From NCBI GenBank assembly GCA_019279435.1, contig JAAALK010000289.1, positions 91,481,023 through 91,545,022 of the forward strand: a stretch of DNA of 64,000 bases, read 5' to 3'. How positions within the stretch are numbered: position 1 is the stretch's first letter; every line of letters begins with the position of its first letter. Below are positions 24,113 to 34,571 of this stretch, in pieces. Below the pieces are notes generated by a model. That model was not told the origin of the DNA, made no database searches, and was given only the letters and a program-made list of their open reading frames with translations. This DNA comes from Zizania palustris (taxonomy: Eukaryota; Streptophyta; Magnoliopsida; Poales; Poaceae). Both the position numbers and the translations under genes were made by a program.

Positions 24113-27100
24113 GCTGCGGTTCATCCTCTTCTGAGCTATCCTCCTCACTTGATGATGTGTTGATGTCACTGAGGGGTGCCATAAATGCTCTTGAGGTTGC
24201 CTTCGTTGCCTTCTTAGCCATCTTATCGTGGTTCTTCTTGAAAAATGGTTTCTTGTCTTTTCTTCTAGACTTGTTGTGATCATGATTATAATCTTCTAAG
24301 GAGCCATGCTAAAGAGTATGGGCCTCATGGCTCCAGATGTGATGAGTGATTGTCAATGAAAGTCAAAGAGGACATGAAGAAGACAGAAGACCTGCTGTGT
24401 CTAGGCCGCATGTGACTCAGGTACACGGGCAGCAAGCAACTGTCGGGTAGAGGGGCCGCAAAGTCGGGCTGGCCCAATCCGGGTACATGGGCTAGGAGTA
24501 GAAGAGGATCCACTAGGTTGTTGACCAGGATTGACTTAGGTACACGGGCGGCGAGCGATTGACGGGCTGAAAGAGCTGCGGAATCAGGCCGGCCCAATCC
24601 GGGTACCTGGTGCAAAGTCGGTGGACGCTTTGTCAGTTTCGGCGCAAAACTGACAACCGCTGATCTCGGATCTGACCGTTCTGAGGTGAAGCCGTAGTCG
24701 CTACGAAAGCTCCGCTTCAGGGTAAGTCATCTATAATTAGGAGTTTACTATTTTTCCTTTAGGCCCACAGTCTGTCAGTTGAGTCTGTAAAAATATCCTA
24801 AGGGCATTTTGGTCTTTTCCATTTTATTTCAGCGTCTGTAAAAACCCTAAGGGTCTTTTGGTATTTTCCTAGGCTATTGGGCTGCCTATAAATAGGGCCC
24901 CAATCCCTATGGTTAGGGTTCCCCTTTCTAGAATTACTTTACTAATCAAAAAGATTGGGTCACCTGTTTGGCGTTCATCCTCCTGGAATTGTTTCTCTGT
25001 CGCCACTGTTCGTAGCAAGCACCCATATTTGCATCAGAGGAATCTCTAATCGGGTTTGTTCTTCCACTACCTGACTTCATGCATCATGTTTTGATTCGTT
25101 TTCTGTTGCATCATTTTGTGTGCCCAGTTTCGTTCAATCTTTTCTTGAGGTCGTCGCTGGTATTTGTTTTCTCCGCACCTCCTCTGAAATTGATTCTGTG
25201 AGATGTTGTTACTTCCTAGTCTAGTCTGCACCTACGGTCAGCAGCATAGCAGCACATCTGGCAAGTCTTGTGTGGCTTGCATTGCTAGCGATGCATCGCC
25301 TGTGGCAGTAGCATCTTCTCAGCAGAGTTTTCTATTGTTTTTCTTGACGTTTCGATCGGTGTGTTGGTCAAAGGTGTCAGCTGAGTGGCGTATAGAAATT
25401 TTATTCTAGCTAGTGACGTGTGAAGCCAGGCTGTGAACATTAATCACTTCGGACGTGAATCCAGGCTTTGTGAAGTTGGTGCGAAGCACACTTCGGAGCT
25501 TGCACTTGTGGAGACTATGATGGCCAAGTTCTCAGTAATCTAAAGATAGCACGTACTTCGAAACGTTGGTTGTTTTCGTGGTATCTCTGCTGAGGCATCG
25601 CTGTGCACGAGGAGCTTCGAATTTTCTTTTGCTGTTTTGCTTTGGAGTTCGCAAAGTAGTATTCAGAGTAGTAATCTAGGCATGATTACTTTTTGCTCCG
25701 TCACGTTCGAGGTTCGAAGCTTTAGCGAGGGCCCCACTGAATAAAACTTTTCAGGCTTTGTATTTCAGGTCTATGCTCAGTGCTTCACAGTCTAGCTTCG
25801 GAGTATAGGCTCCGTAGGAAATTTTCGAAGTGTGCAGGGTTTTTGTGCGGTTGTGTTTTGGCCCCTCAGCTTCACAGAACAGTCTTCGCTGAACTGTCGG
25901 TTTTAGAGTGTCTGCTTCGAATTTTTCTCTGCTTGCGTCAAAGTCCGAAAAAATTGTTTCGAAGTTCTAGTCTGGGTGTCTGCTTTTTACTCTTGCGGAG
26001 GTTTTGCTGATCTTCGCCAGAGACCTCGAAGTACACGTGCGAAGTGTGCTGTGAAGTGTGATGGAGCCGAAGTTGACTTCGGTATCTTCGGTCAGTCCTC
26101 GACTCCAGACTTTGCACAAGGGCTTCGAACAGGCTTCGTCAAGTATCGAATAGGAGACAAATTTTGAACAGTAAACTTTCATCTCTTTTTACGTGTACTC
26201 AAGTTAAATACCTGTGATGATTTACCGTCATGAAGCTTGAAATGACCATGTTTTACATGCTCTGCTAATCTGCCTTCGAACACTGTGTTGGTGTCATTTT
26301 GATTTGGACTCCGGTTGTTTTTAGGCTAGATTATTTTCAGCACTTTAGAGCTGTCTTTCTGGTGGTTGTTTGTTGAGGTGCATTGGGTGTTGGGAGTAGG
26401 CCATTTATTCGCAAGAATTTTTAGGTGCCCATTCACCCCCCCCGCTCTAGTCGCTACTTTCGGTCCTACATCTTCTCTCCTCTTGAGTTTTGGGCAATCT
26501 GCCTTAAGGTGGGTGGTGTCACCGCACTAAAAATATGCCCATGAACCACCTCTTCTTTGATCTCGATGATTGTTATAAAAGTGAGTGAACTTTTTTACAA
26601 CAAGAGCAAGCTCTTCATCATCCAAAGTATCCACTTGTTCTTTGGTGATAGACACCAAAGAAGACAAAGTAAAACCACCCATGGAGACATTGGCGCAAGA
26701 ATTGGCTCTAGCCTGATTGCCACCACTAGGACCTAAAATCAATGCCATGTTCTGAGGAAGAGAGTTCCCAAGACCTAGTCGAGAAGCCTTAGCAATCTCG
26801 GTAGACTTAAACTTGTTGAATAGTTCATCACAAGTTAATATGTCATAACTTGATGATTCTTCAATGTTAGAGATCTTCACTTCCCATATGCTATGATCAA
26901 GAGCATAGAGAAGCGTGATCACTCTCTGATGATCAGGATATGCAAGAACTTCAGTGGAGCAAAGATTGCTTTCAATCCCATCAAAATGAGCAAACATAAC
27001 ATCAATAGATTTTCTAGAGCCTTGCACAAATATTTGATATTCTTGGTTATATGTGCTTTGGCGTCTGGCCTTAATCTGATTGGTGTCCTCATGAAAAACA

Positions 27101-27371
27101 CCAAAGGTAATCCAATTTTCCCTAGCAGTGCGAAGGTGTTGAACCCTGTCAAACTCATTCCTACTCAAACTTGTGAACAATATATTTCTTGTTTGTTTTT
27201 TTATTGTATTGTTCAATCTGAGGTTGAGTAGTACGAACAGGGGGTCTCATAGTTGGAATCAATTATTTCCTAAAAAGCACTTCCTTGGCTCTATAGGCTA
27301 GTCTCCATGCGCACCTTCCAATAAGAAAAATCATGCCCATTAGAACGAGGAATTTTGCCATGTCTCTCCAT
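24113..27371 (-). pseudogene. gag: SIRE-like gag, minus strand, split by a solo LTR
   Basis: The start is ATG at 27371 (MERHGKIPRSNG), followed by DFSYWKVRMETSL and a TAG near 27300. The Gag core reads from 27216 to 26527. A knuckle follows (CGDTTHLKADCPK) whose first Cys is lost and which contains a stop. Gag sequence stops at 26471 and continues at 24296, beyond the inserted LTR, with a basic stretch (FKKNHDKMAKK) and an acidic Ser stretch. Its downstream pol is absent, cut near 24113. This is the same lineage as B but a diverged subfamily. Confidence 0.85.
24297..26470 (+). mobile_element. Solo SIRE-like LTR with 5 bp TSD
   Basis: 2174 bp, starting TAAGGAGCCATGC (TG changed to TA) and ending GGTCCTACA. 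It is flanked by TCTTC on both sides (24292-24296 and 26471-26475), and the gag frame it interrupts continues on both sides. TATAAATA is at 24887-24894. U3 matches the LTRs at 12520 and 17878; the CTTCG-rich 3' half is its own variant. A clean solo LTR with TSD is the expected product of LTR-LTR recombination. Confidence 0.93.
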
Positions 27372-27420
27372 GTTGCCTATGGATCAGAAAACTGGTTAAG
27401 GTCAACATGTGATCTAACCG

Positions 27421-27432
27421 TTTCTAATACCA
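27421..27432 (-). other. Primer binding site of the minus-strand SIRE-like element
   Basis: The minus strand reads TGGTATTAGAAA, a decayed form of TGGTATCAGAGC, two bases inside the LTR edge at 27435 and about 50 bp before the gag start. Confidence 0.75.
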
Positions 27433-27434
27433 AC

Positions 27435-28037
27435 TTTAGGACCGAGAGTAGTGACCCGAGGGAGTGAATAACAAATTCTAATTCACAAATCTTGAAAAGA
27501 AAATCTGAACTTTGATTTGAACTTTATAGTGGATGTTTGAGGCTCGACATAAGGCTGAGAAAAATCTTCCACACAAAGAAAGTCAAAGAGATGTCCGCAA
27601 GAAGATTTCATCCATGACAAAACAAATCATCAAGAGATCAATTAACATTCCTTTCAAAAAGAGTCACTAGTGTTCTAATGAAGAAGATATTCACAAAGTG
27701 TTCAAATACAATAGATCGAACACTTGATGCACATGAAGAAATTTCTTCGAAACTCAAATGGACATAAGATTGAACAGCGGGTAGAAGATACAAAGCGCAA
27801 GAAACAAGAAAGTCATGGTCTGGTCCTATTCACGCGTCGTTCTGAAAACTAGAGAAAGTAGTGGAATGCTGAACTCACGAGTGTTCAGACCATGTAGAGA
27901 AAGCTATGGTCATAGCTGAGTTCATACAATGGCGGATGACGTGCTTGACCACACGTAGAGGCACGTTGCCCGAGAGAAGCATATGGTGGCTTCATGAAAA
28001 GCAGATAGCAAAAATCAGAGGTAAGCACATAGAAAGT
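27435..28037 (-). repeat. LTR fragment of the minus-strand SIRE-like element
   Basis: Beside the PBS it starts TTTAGGACCGAGAG, which mirrors the family terminus CGGTCCTACA. It continues about 600 bp and is cut at 28037 where a different sequence starting TGTTGGGGG begins. U3 and promoter are missing. Confidence 0.75.
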
Positions 28038-28398
28038 GTTGGGGGAAATAGGTTTTCCCTAACAAGGGTAAAATGATTGTGAGCCTCAAAGCCTCCGAGG
28101 GCTGGAGCCTGCTTAGCTGGCAGAACCTATAATCAGGCCCCGGCCCCCACTTCTTACACAGATCATCGCGAAGGTAGGATCCACAAGGTTTGATGGACAT
28201 CAGGGTCCCGTGCGAGGCCCCCTTCAGAACCCTGCACAAGGCCTCCATCGAGGGCCACTCCGAAGTTCTCTTGAGGATCTCCCTCTAAAGACTACTATGA
28301 AGCCCTCTCAGAGGCCCCCCTTTGGAGGGCCCTCCGAGACTTTCCCCGAGGCCCTCGAACAAAGACCCCCCGACAAAATGCTCCAGCTTAGAAGTTGT
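28038..28398. repeat. Unclassified GC-rich LTR-like fragment
   Basis: 361 bp starting TGTTGGGGGAAATAGG, rich in GAGGGCC and GGCCTCC words, unlike the AT-richer flanks. The start resembles common plant LTR termini. No partner, PBS or TSD was found, so orientation and family are open. It ends where the copia E 3' region begins. Confidence 0.35.
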
Positions 28399-28870
28399 AA
28401 ATAGCGGTACCTAGCAGCACATATTGACCCCCGAATCCGTACAAAATCAAATTTTCAATGAACCTTGATATATGCAAGCACCAGTCCTTTTACCACACAC
28501 CGTCAAACAATCTCAATGCAAGATACGTGAAACCCTTGTTGGTTAGGTCGACATTTCACTCGATCAAGCATTGGATTCAAATCATGACTAACTCCTTAGT
28601 CATAGTGGCATGGTGATGCACTTTTCCAATCCAATACCTCGAGGGTCCCAGAGACGACTCTCCCATTATTAGGAGGAGTAAATTCTATCTTGACGGCTCA
28701 AATCTCAAGACATGTTTCACAACACACCTGAAAAGAACCCTTACTACTACCTAGTTATAGAGTAGCGTTAGGAAGCAACTAAGTGTGTCACTACGCATTC
28801 TAGAATCAAATGACGATCTCGGGTTTAAGGACTCTCCATGTACACCATTGAGATGACAACAAGATCGTAC
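28399..28870 (-). repeat. Copia E 3' untranslated sequence
   Basis: The reverse complement matches 52430-53070 and 57770-58240, the untranslated part between RNase H and LTR in plus-strand copies of the family. It joins RT sequence near 28870, so RNase H was deleted from this copy. No ORF seen. Confidence 0.8.
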
Positions 28871-29112
28871 TCATATTTAGCATTTTGAAACCGTTTCAAA
28901 ACCTTGTCAATGTACTATATTCTACCTAATCCAATTAGCCATTTCAAATTATCTCTATAGATCTTTATGCCCAAAGTGTATGTTGTGTCTTTAAGGTCCT
29001 TCATTGAGAAACCATTTTTCAACGAGGTCTTGACAACATTCTACAAATGAATGTCATTTATGATCACCTATATGTCATCGACATATAGAACCAAAAATAC
29101 AAGTGTGCTCCC
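28871..29112 (-). pseudogene. pol: Copia E RT, C-terminal piece
   Basis: The minus strand reads VFLVLYVDDI, with the catalytic Asp pair near 29078, then FSMKDL, YTLGIKIYRDN and KWLIGL, with stops. It continues directly from the RT half at 50154 and beyond once element F and one TSD copy are removed. Confidence 0.85.
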
Positions 29113-30328
29113 TGTTGACACGAAGATGTGCCCCCACACTTGGGTCAGTTCGACAGTCCAAAAGTGTGTGGATACTTAGGGACAAGCCTAAGCGTAACAC
29201 AAACCGACGTCGCGTTCCGACTCACCAGGCAATCAGATCACACAAAATAACCCAATTAGTCGAAAGAAATATTTTAAACAGAATAAATCAGCAAACCGGA
29301 CGGAGCCTGTCTGCTTCGAAGTATCGTGCGAAGGGGTCGCCGAAGTATACCTTTGGCGTCTTAGTGCGAATGTGTCCCGCCGAAGGGTAGCTTCGGCGTT
29401 TGGACTGATCTGGCTGAAGATGAACTCTGAACAGTGGGGTTCGGCGTGAAATCTTCGGTACAGAGAGAAGATTCGAACGCAGCGCACGAGCGTGACTTCG
29501 TCCTGAGCGGAGTACGAACGTGGTGAGGCCTGTCATGGTGAAGTGTGCTGGCGAAGCGTGCGGTCGGAGCAGCGATCTCGCCGAAGGGTATTCTGGCAAC
29601 CTCCGCAAACAATCTCTCAGCTTCGGATGCCTCTAGCGGAGTATATCCGAATATGAAAAACCTGCAACAGAGAAGATACGAAGTACCAATTCGGCATGAG
29701 GACCGAATTTTGCTAAGTGTTGCACTAGTGGCGAAGGTAGCAATCTGTTACGCAGATTAGCGGATACTTCATAGGCGATGTAACAAGGCGATAGCAATCT
29801 ATTACGTAGATTAACGGATACTTCACAAGCGAAGTAACAAGGATTACCACTATTCCGAAGTGGTCGTCGGAGGGCTTCCTGGAAAACCCATGAAGAGGTA
29901 CAGAAAAGTAAAGGTAAATAAATGCGATCAAAGCTAGGGCTTTGTGTTTGATTTGTGTTGGGGGGCTCTAAGCTGGCCTCGCCTCTCAATTTATAGGGCT
30001 AAACTTCTAATCTAATCTACTATAATTTGGCTTAGATAGAGATAAAGACTTAGCCGGAATTGTATCCAACTCTATCTCTGCCGAAGTGGGCTTCAGCCAG
30101 GCCCGTCGAAGCTTGCTCCTCAGGCCGAAGCTTTGGCGGTGTGGGCCTCCGAGGGCTTCCTGTCTGAAGGCCATGGGCTGGCTGGAACCTTTCTGAGCCC
30201 ATAGCCCAATGGACCTTCGGCCCTATAGGGCTTCGGCGTGACCCAGGACATGTGTATCTTCGGCCCAAATTACCAAAATCGATATTTCGACAATCTTAGC
30301 CATTGATGCCATTTTTTTGCCATCAACA
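29113..30328 (-). repeat. 3' LTR of element F
   Basis: 1216 bp, TGTTGACACG at the left edge to GCCATCAACA at the right, so TG...CA in either reading. A TATAAAT box on the minus strand lies at 29989-29995. It is rich in CTTCG/CGAAG words. It keeps a segment of about 60 bp (around 30090-30150) that the other LTR lacks. Confidence 0.92.
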
Positions 30329-30415
30329 CATGCTCCCTGCCTTTTAGTGAACTAAGTGAACTAAAAGCACAATGAGCTAAATACGATACCATCCATATCG
30401 GCTTTTCGACACCTT

Positions 30416-31310
30416 TCACGCTGTTTGCCACACGCTTGGGAAATACCTTTGCAAGTATCTACCATTCAAAGCTCTTCGAAACCGCTCTCCTTGCAGAGAT
30501 TCCAACACGTATGCATTGCCAGGAGCGATTTCGGCTATCTTGAAAGGACCTTCCCAACTAGGTGACCATTTACCAAATTTGGGACTCTTCATGCCTAAGG
30601 GTAAAATCATCTTCCAAACCAAGTCTCCTACTTGAAATGATTTTGGTTTAACCTTCTTATTGTAGGCTTTAGCTACTCTCTTCTCGTGTACCTCTATGGC
30701 TTCTAAAGCACTTTGTCTCTTATCGGTCACTTCTTCTAGGTTATCCTTCAAAAGAGTCTCATACTCGTTGACCGATAAGCCATCCTGCTTTAACACCCTT
30801 AAGGAACCAAGATCTACTTCTACAGGTAGAATGGCTTCTTGTCCATATACCAACTCATATGGATTGACTTTGGTAGCACCGTGCTTTGCAATTCTGCAAT
30901 CCCATAGTTCTTCGGAAAGCACTTAATGCCACCTTTTGGGAAATTCTTCAATTTTCTTCTTAATGAGCTTAATCAAGGTTTTATTACTAGACTCAGCCTG
31001 ACCATTGGCCTGAGCATAGTAGGGTGAAGAGTTTACCAACTTAATGCCATAATATTCAGTGAAGTCCCTCACTTCTTTAGAAACAAATGAACTACCCTGA
31101 TCTGTAGTGAGAGTTTGAAGAATGCCAAATCTATGTATGATGTGTTTCAAGATAAAGTCAAGTACCTCATTGTGGGTCATGTTTTTGAGAGGCACGGCCT
31201 CGGTCCACTTTGTGAAGTAATCCGTCGCCATCAACATGAACCGATGCCCTTTGGATGAAGGAGGGTGCATCTGGCCAATGAAGTCTAAACCCCAACCTCA
31301 GAACGGCCAT
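30416..31310 (-). pseudogene. pol: Integrase of element F, lacking its zinc-binding part
   Basis: The core reads GLDFIGQ, then ATDYFTKW (first Asp), TTDQGSSF (second Asp) and AQANGQAESSNKTL (Glu), followed by a stop at 30923 and a C-terminal part with NPYELVYGQ and a GPFKI module. The frame also breaks near 31285. The HHCC zinc domain that should precede the core is missing: RNase H sequence passes almost directly into the PWPF-type motif before the core. Integrase inserts element cDNA; this copy could not make an intact one. Confidence 0.87.
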
Positions 31311-32250
31311 GGCTTGACAATAGGGTTGAGCAGCCAAGCATTGGCTTCTCCTGTACAGAAAATTGTCCTCTCCTGACTTGGTAACCAGATGATTGTTGAG
31401 CCAAATCATTTGCAACTGAATTGGCCTCTCTCAAAACGTGAGAAATTTTGAAGTCATCAAAAGTAGCAATTATGTCTAGGCACTTATCCAAGTAACTGTT
31501 TAGCAAACCATTAAAACATTGAGCACTCTTAGCCACTTGTTGTACCACTAACAGGGAATCACCGTGGGCATGGACATGTTTAATGCCCATGGAATCTAAT
31601 AATTCAAGCCCTAGCAGTAAAGCCTCGTATTCTGCTTGGTTATTAGTAGAAGGGAACTCTAAACGAGCCGAGGTTTCAAAGTGCATTCCGCTAGGCGATA
31701 TGAGAACCACTCCAATACCTTTGCCATTTTTGCAAGCTGAACCATCAAAGTAAAGTTTCGACGGTATTACCTCGACCAAAGCGACATCGTCACTCCAACT
31801 GATGTCTATGTGGTGATCAACTATAAAGTTAGCTATGACCTGGCCTTTCATAGCTCTTAGGGGTTCATAGGCCAAATCGTACTCGACAAAAGCGTAAGCC
31901 CACTTTCCGATTCTTCCACTTAGAATCGGCTTTTGCAACATGTGTTTTATAACATCAGTTTGGCAAACGACAACACATGTAGTAGGGAGAAGGTAATGGC
32001 GCAATTTAGTGCACGCGTAGTAAAGTGATAAACACAAACGTTCCACAAACGCGTACCTGGTTTCAGCGTCCAGCAAGCGGTGGCTCAAGAACGTGATGAT
32101 GTACTCCTTTATTTCTATCTCCTAGGTTAGTACGGCCCCGATCACGCTATCTTCAGCAGCGATATACAGCCGAAACAGAATCCCGACTTTGGGTGCTCTC
32201 ACCACAGGTGGTGATGATAAGCATTCCTTGATCTTCTCAAAGGCGCTTTG
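31311..32250 (-). pseudogene. pol: RNase H and archaeal-type RNase H of element F
   Basis: The first RNase H remnant runs from about 32250 (DAETRYAFVER, KLRHYLL). It is followed by a connector and a second domain with YFDGSACKNGKGIGVVL, NNQAEYEALLLGL and AHGDSLLVVQQV, and ending HVLREANSVANDLAQQ. That D...E...D arrangement is the archaeal-type RNase H acquired by Tat elements. A stop lies near 32122 and the frame breaks near 31310. Confidence 0.88.
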
Positions 32251-33422
32251 CTAGCTTGCCCCCCAAGCGAACTCGGCCTCGTTCTTTACACGAAGTATGG
32301 GGACAAAGGCGTCAATTTTTCCGGACAAGTTGGATATAAAGCGACGCAAATAATTCACCTTGACTAGCAATTTCTGCACGTCTTTTTTACATGTTGGCGT
32401 CGTAATGTTTCTAATCTTCTCCAGCATCTTAGGATCAATCTCTATGCCTCTTTCGTGAATCATGAAACCTAAGAACTTACCCGCCGACACACCAAAAGCA
32501 CACTTGAGCGGGTTCATTTTCAAACCATACTGTCACATCCTATCAAAAGAAACTTTCAAATCGGCTAAATGGTTTCCCATAGCATCCGATTTGACTACAA
32601 CATCATCAATGTAAACTTCAAACATAACTCCTAGCAATTCATGAAAAATTAAGTTCATAGTGCGCTGATACGTGGTGCCAGCATTCTTCAAACCAAAAGT
32701 CATAACGACCCACTCGAACAAACCGACAAAACCAGGGCATCGAAAGGCAGTCTTATAGACGTCCTCTTCGGTTATAAAGATTGTGTTATAACCAGCATTG
32801 CCATCAAGAAAACTTAGTACCTTGTGTCCTGAAGCATCGTTGATTAGCATGTCGGCTACTGGCATCGGATATTCGTCCTTCGGAGTGGCTCTGTTTAGAT
32901 CCTTGAAATCAATACACACATGTATCCTGCCGCTCCCCTTCTTCTCTACAGGCACAATGTTACCAACCCATTCTGCATACCTGCATGGCCTAATAAACTC
33001 AGCTTTGAGTAATTGCTCTACTTCTTCTTTAACTCGGTCATAGACGGCCAAGTTAAAGCGACAAGGAGGCTGCTTATAAGGCCTAAATTTGGACTTGATA
33101 GGTAGCCGATGCTCCACGAGCTCACGGATTATCCCTGGCATCTCGCTATACTCCCATGCGAAACAATCGACATACGACCGAAGTAACTTTATTACTTCGG
33201 CCTTCTCATCAGGCTGTAAATGTTGGTTCATAAAAGTCGGCCTCGGGATGTTACCATCACCTATGTCAACTTCCTCTAAGGGATCGTCCGACGCGAAACC
33301 TTATCCCAATTTCTCTACTTCTCTAAAGTCTTCGATGGCTTCGGCAATACCGTCTTTGTTAGACCGATACTGCTCTACCCAAGACTTTAACCAATCTAGA
33401 TTACTCTTGCTAGACATGACTA
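32251..33422 (-). pseudogene. pol: Reverse transcriptase of element F
   Basis: From 33231: FAWEYSEMPGI, LLKAEFIRP, CIDFKDLNRATPKDEYPMP, FLDGNAGYN, FGLKNAGTTYQR and the catalytic VYIDDVVVKS. A stop at 32533 is followed by KCAFGVSAGKFLGFM and the thumb. SGYN is changed to NAGYN. Fingers, palm and thumb are otherwise complete. It is in line with the Tat family by motif wording. Confidence 0.9.
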
Positions 33423-34271
33423 CTAATACAAAAACAGTCGTGCTACACCAGCGGGCTTTACAGACACTGGTACAAAACGCCCTCCGGATACGCTAACAAA
33501 ATCGTAATCCGAAAGATCTCTACCTGACAGACACTCTACTTTGTTATGAACGGCGTCAACCGATACATCGGCCAATGCTACTTGGGCCGAAGTATCCACA
33601 GGAATAACCTCTACCTCATCGCCGTCCCACTGCATCAGACACAGGTGTAGAGTAGAAGGAATGAAGCAATTCACGTGAATCTAGTCAGGCCCAAGCAGCA
33701 CGCTGTAGTTACCTTGTACATCGATGACGAAAAATGTTGTTGGCAATGTCTTGTTGCCCACCGTCAACTCCATGGAGAGTACGCCCTTGGCCTCAGAGCT
33801 CTCGTCGTTGAAGCCGTTGAGCGTCAAGTTAGTCTTCTTTAGATCATCCTCGTCCCTCCCAAGTTTCTTCAATAACGAGTAAGACATTAAGTTAATAGTG
33901 GCGCCGTCGTCGACGAGCATTCGGGAAATTGACTTTCCATCAATGTGACCTCTGACGTAGAGGGGTTTCAGATGGCGAGCCGAGTCCTTGGGCTTCTCAA
34001 AAATAGCGTTGCATGGGCCGAGGTTCAATTGAGTGACCTCGGCCTTGTCCCGCGGCAGGGCGAACTCAGCGGGCAGCGTGACGATGTTGATGTCCATCGC
34101 CTGGGGTGCGGGCCCCTCGGAGACGGGCGAGTAATCATCGTCGTTGCTCAGACTAGGAGTCGGGTTGGTCATCTCAACCGGCTTCACCCACCACACCTGC
34201 TTTCTGGTCGGTCGAGGGTGTAGTTCTTCAAAGATAGCATCGCGCTTGTCTTCGGCCTTCTTCTCGCGCAT
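33423..34271 (-). pseudogene. pol: Protease region of element F
   Basis: The protease reads GKSISRMLVDDGATINLMS (DDGA in place of the common DTGA/DSGA) near 33920, and later NYSVLLGPD. A stop at 33681 separates this from the IHVNCFIPSTLH continuation that reads to 33423. Two ORFs therefore cover one region. Confidence 0.82.
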
Positions 34272-34571
34272 CCCATGTGCCCGTAGCCGTTGTAGACGTC
34301 TTTTCTATGATTTGGACATGCCTGGAGGTGCCCAAGATGGCCGCGGCTTGGTGCCAGGTACTACTGTCTGGTTTCAGTCAACTATGGCTGAAGTGGTACT
34401 GCCTCCATCGGCCCTGTGCACCCTGTGCTCGGAGGGACCTTCGCTGCGGACCTCGGCAGTCAGACCAGCCTTGCCCGGCCAATCGAACCAGGCTTCGCCG
34501 CGGGCTTTGGCCGAAGTATGGGACTCACCTTCATCGGACTTCGGTGATAAGGCCTTTGGGATTGGGACTTC

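Noticed and set aside
28210..28404. 64-codon Pro-rich ORF in the GC-rich fragment
   Set aside because: It arises from repeated GAGGGCC/GGCCTCC words and crosses into copia 3' sequence at its end; no start context or homologous domain.
29233..29612. Overlapping minus-strand ORFs in the F LTR, again at 49111-49533
   Set aside because: Their peptides are dictated by CTTCG/CGAAG repeats; they lie in the R-U5 part of an LTR and the two LTR copies do not preserve a common frame.
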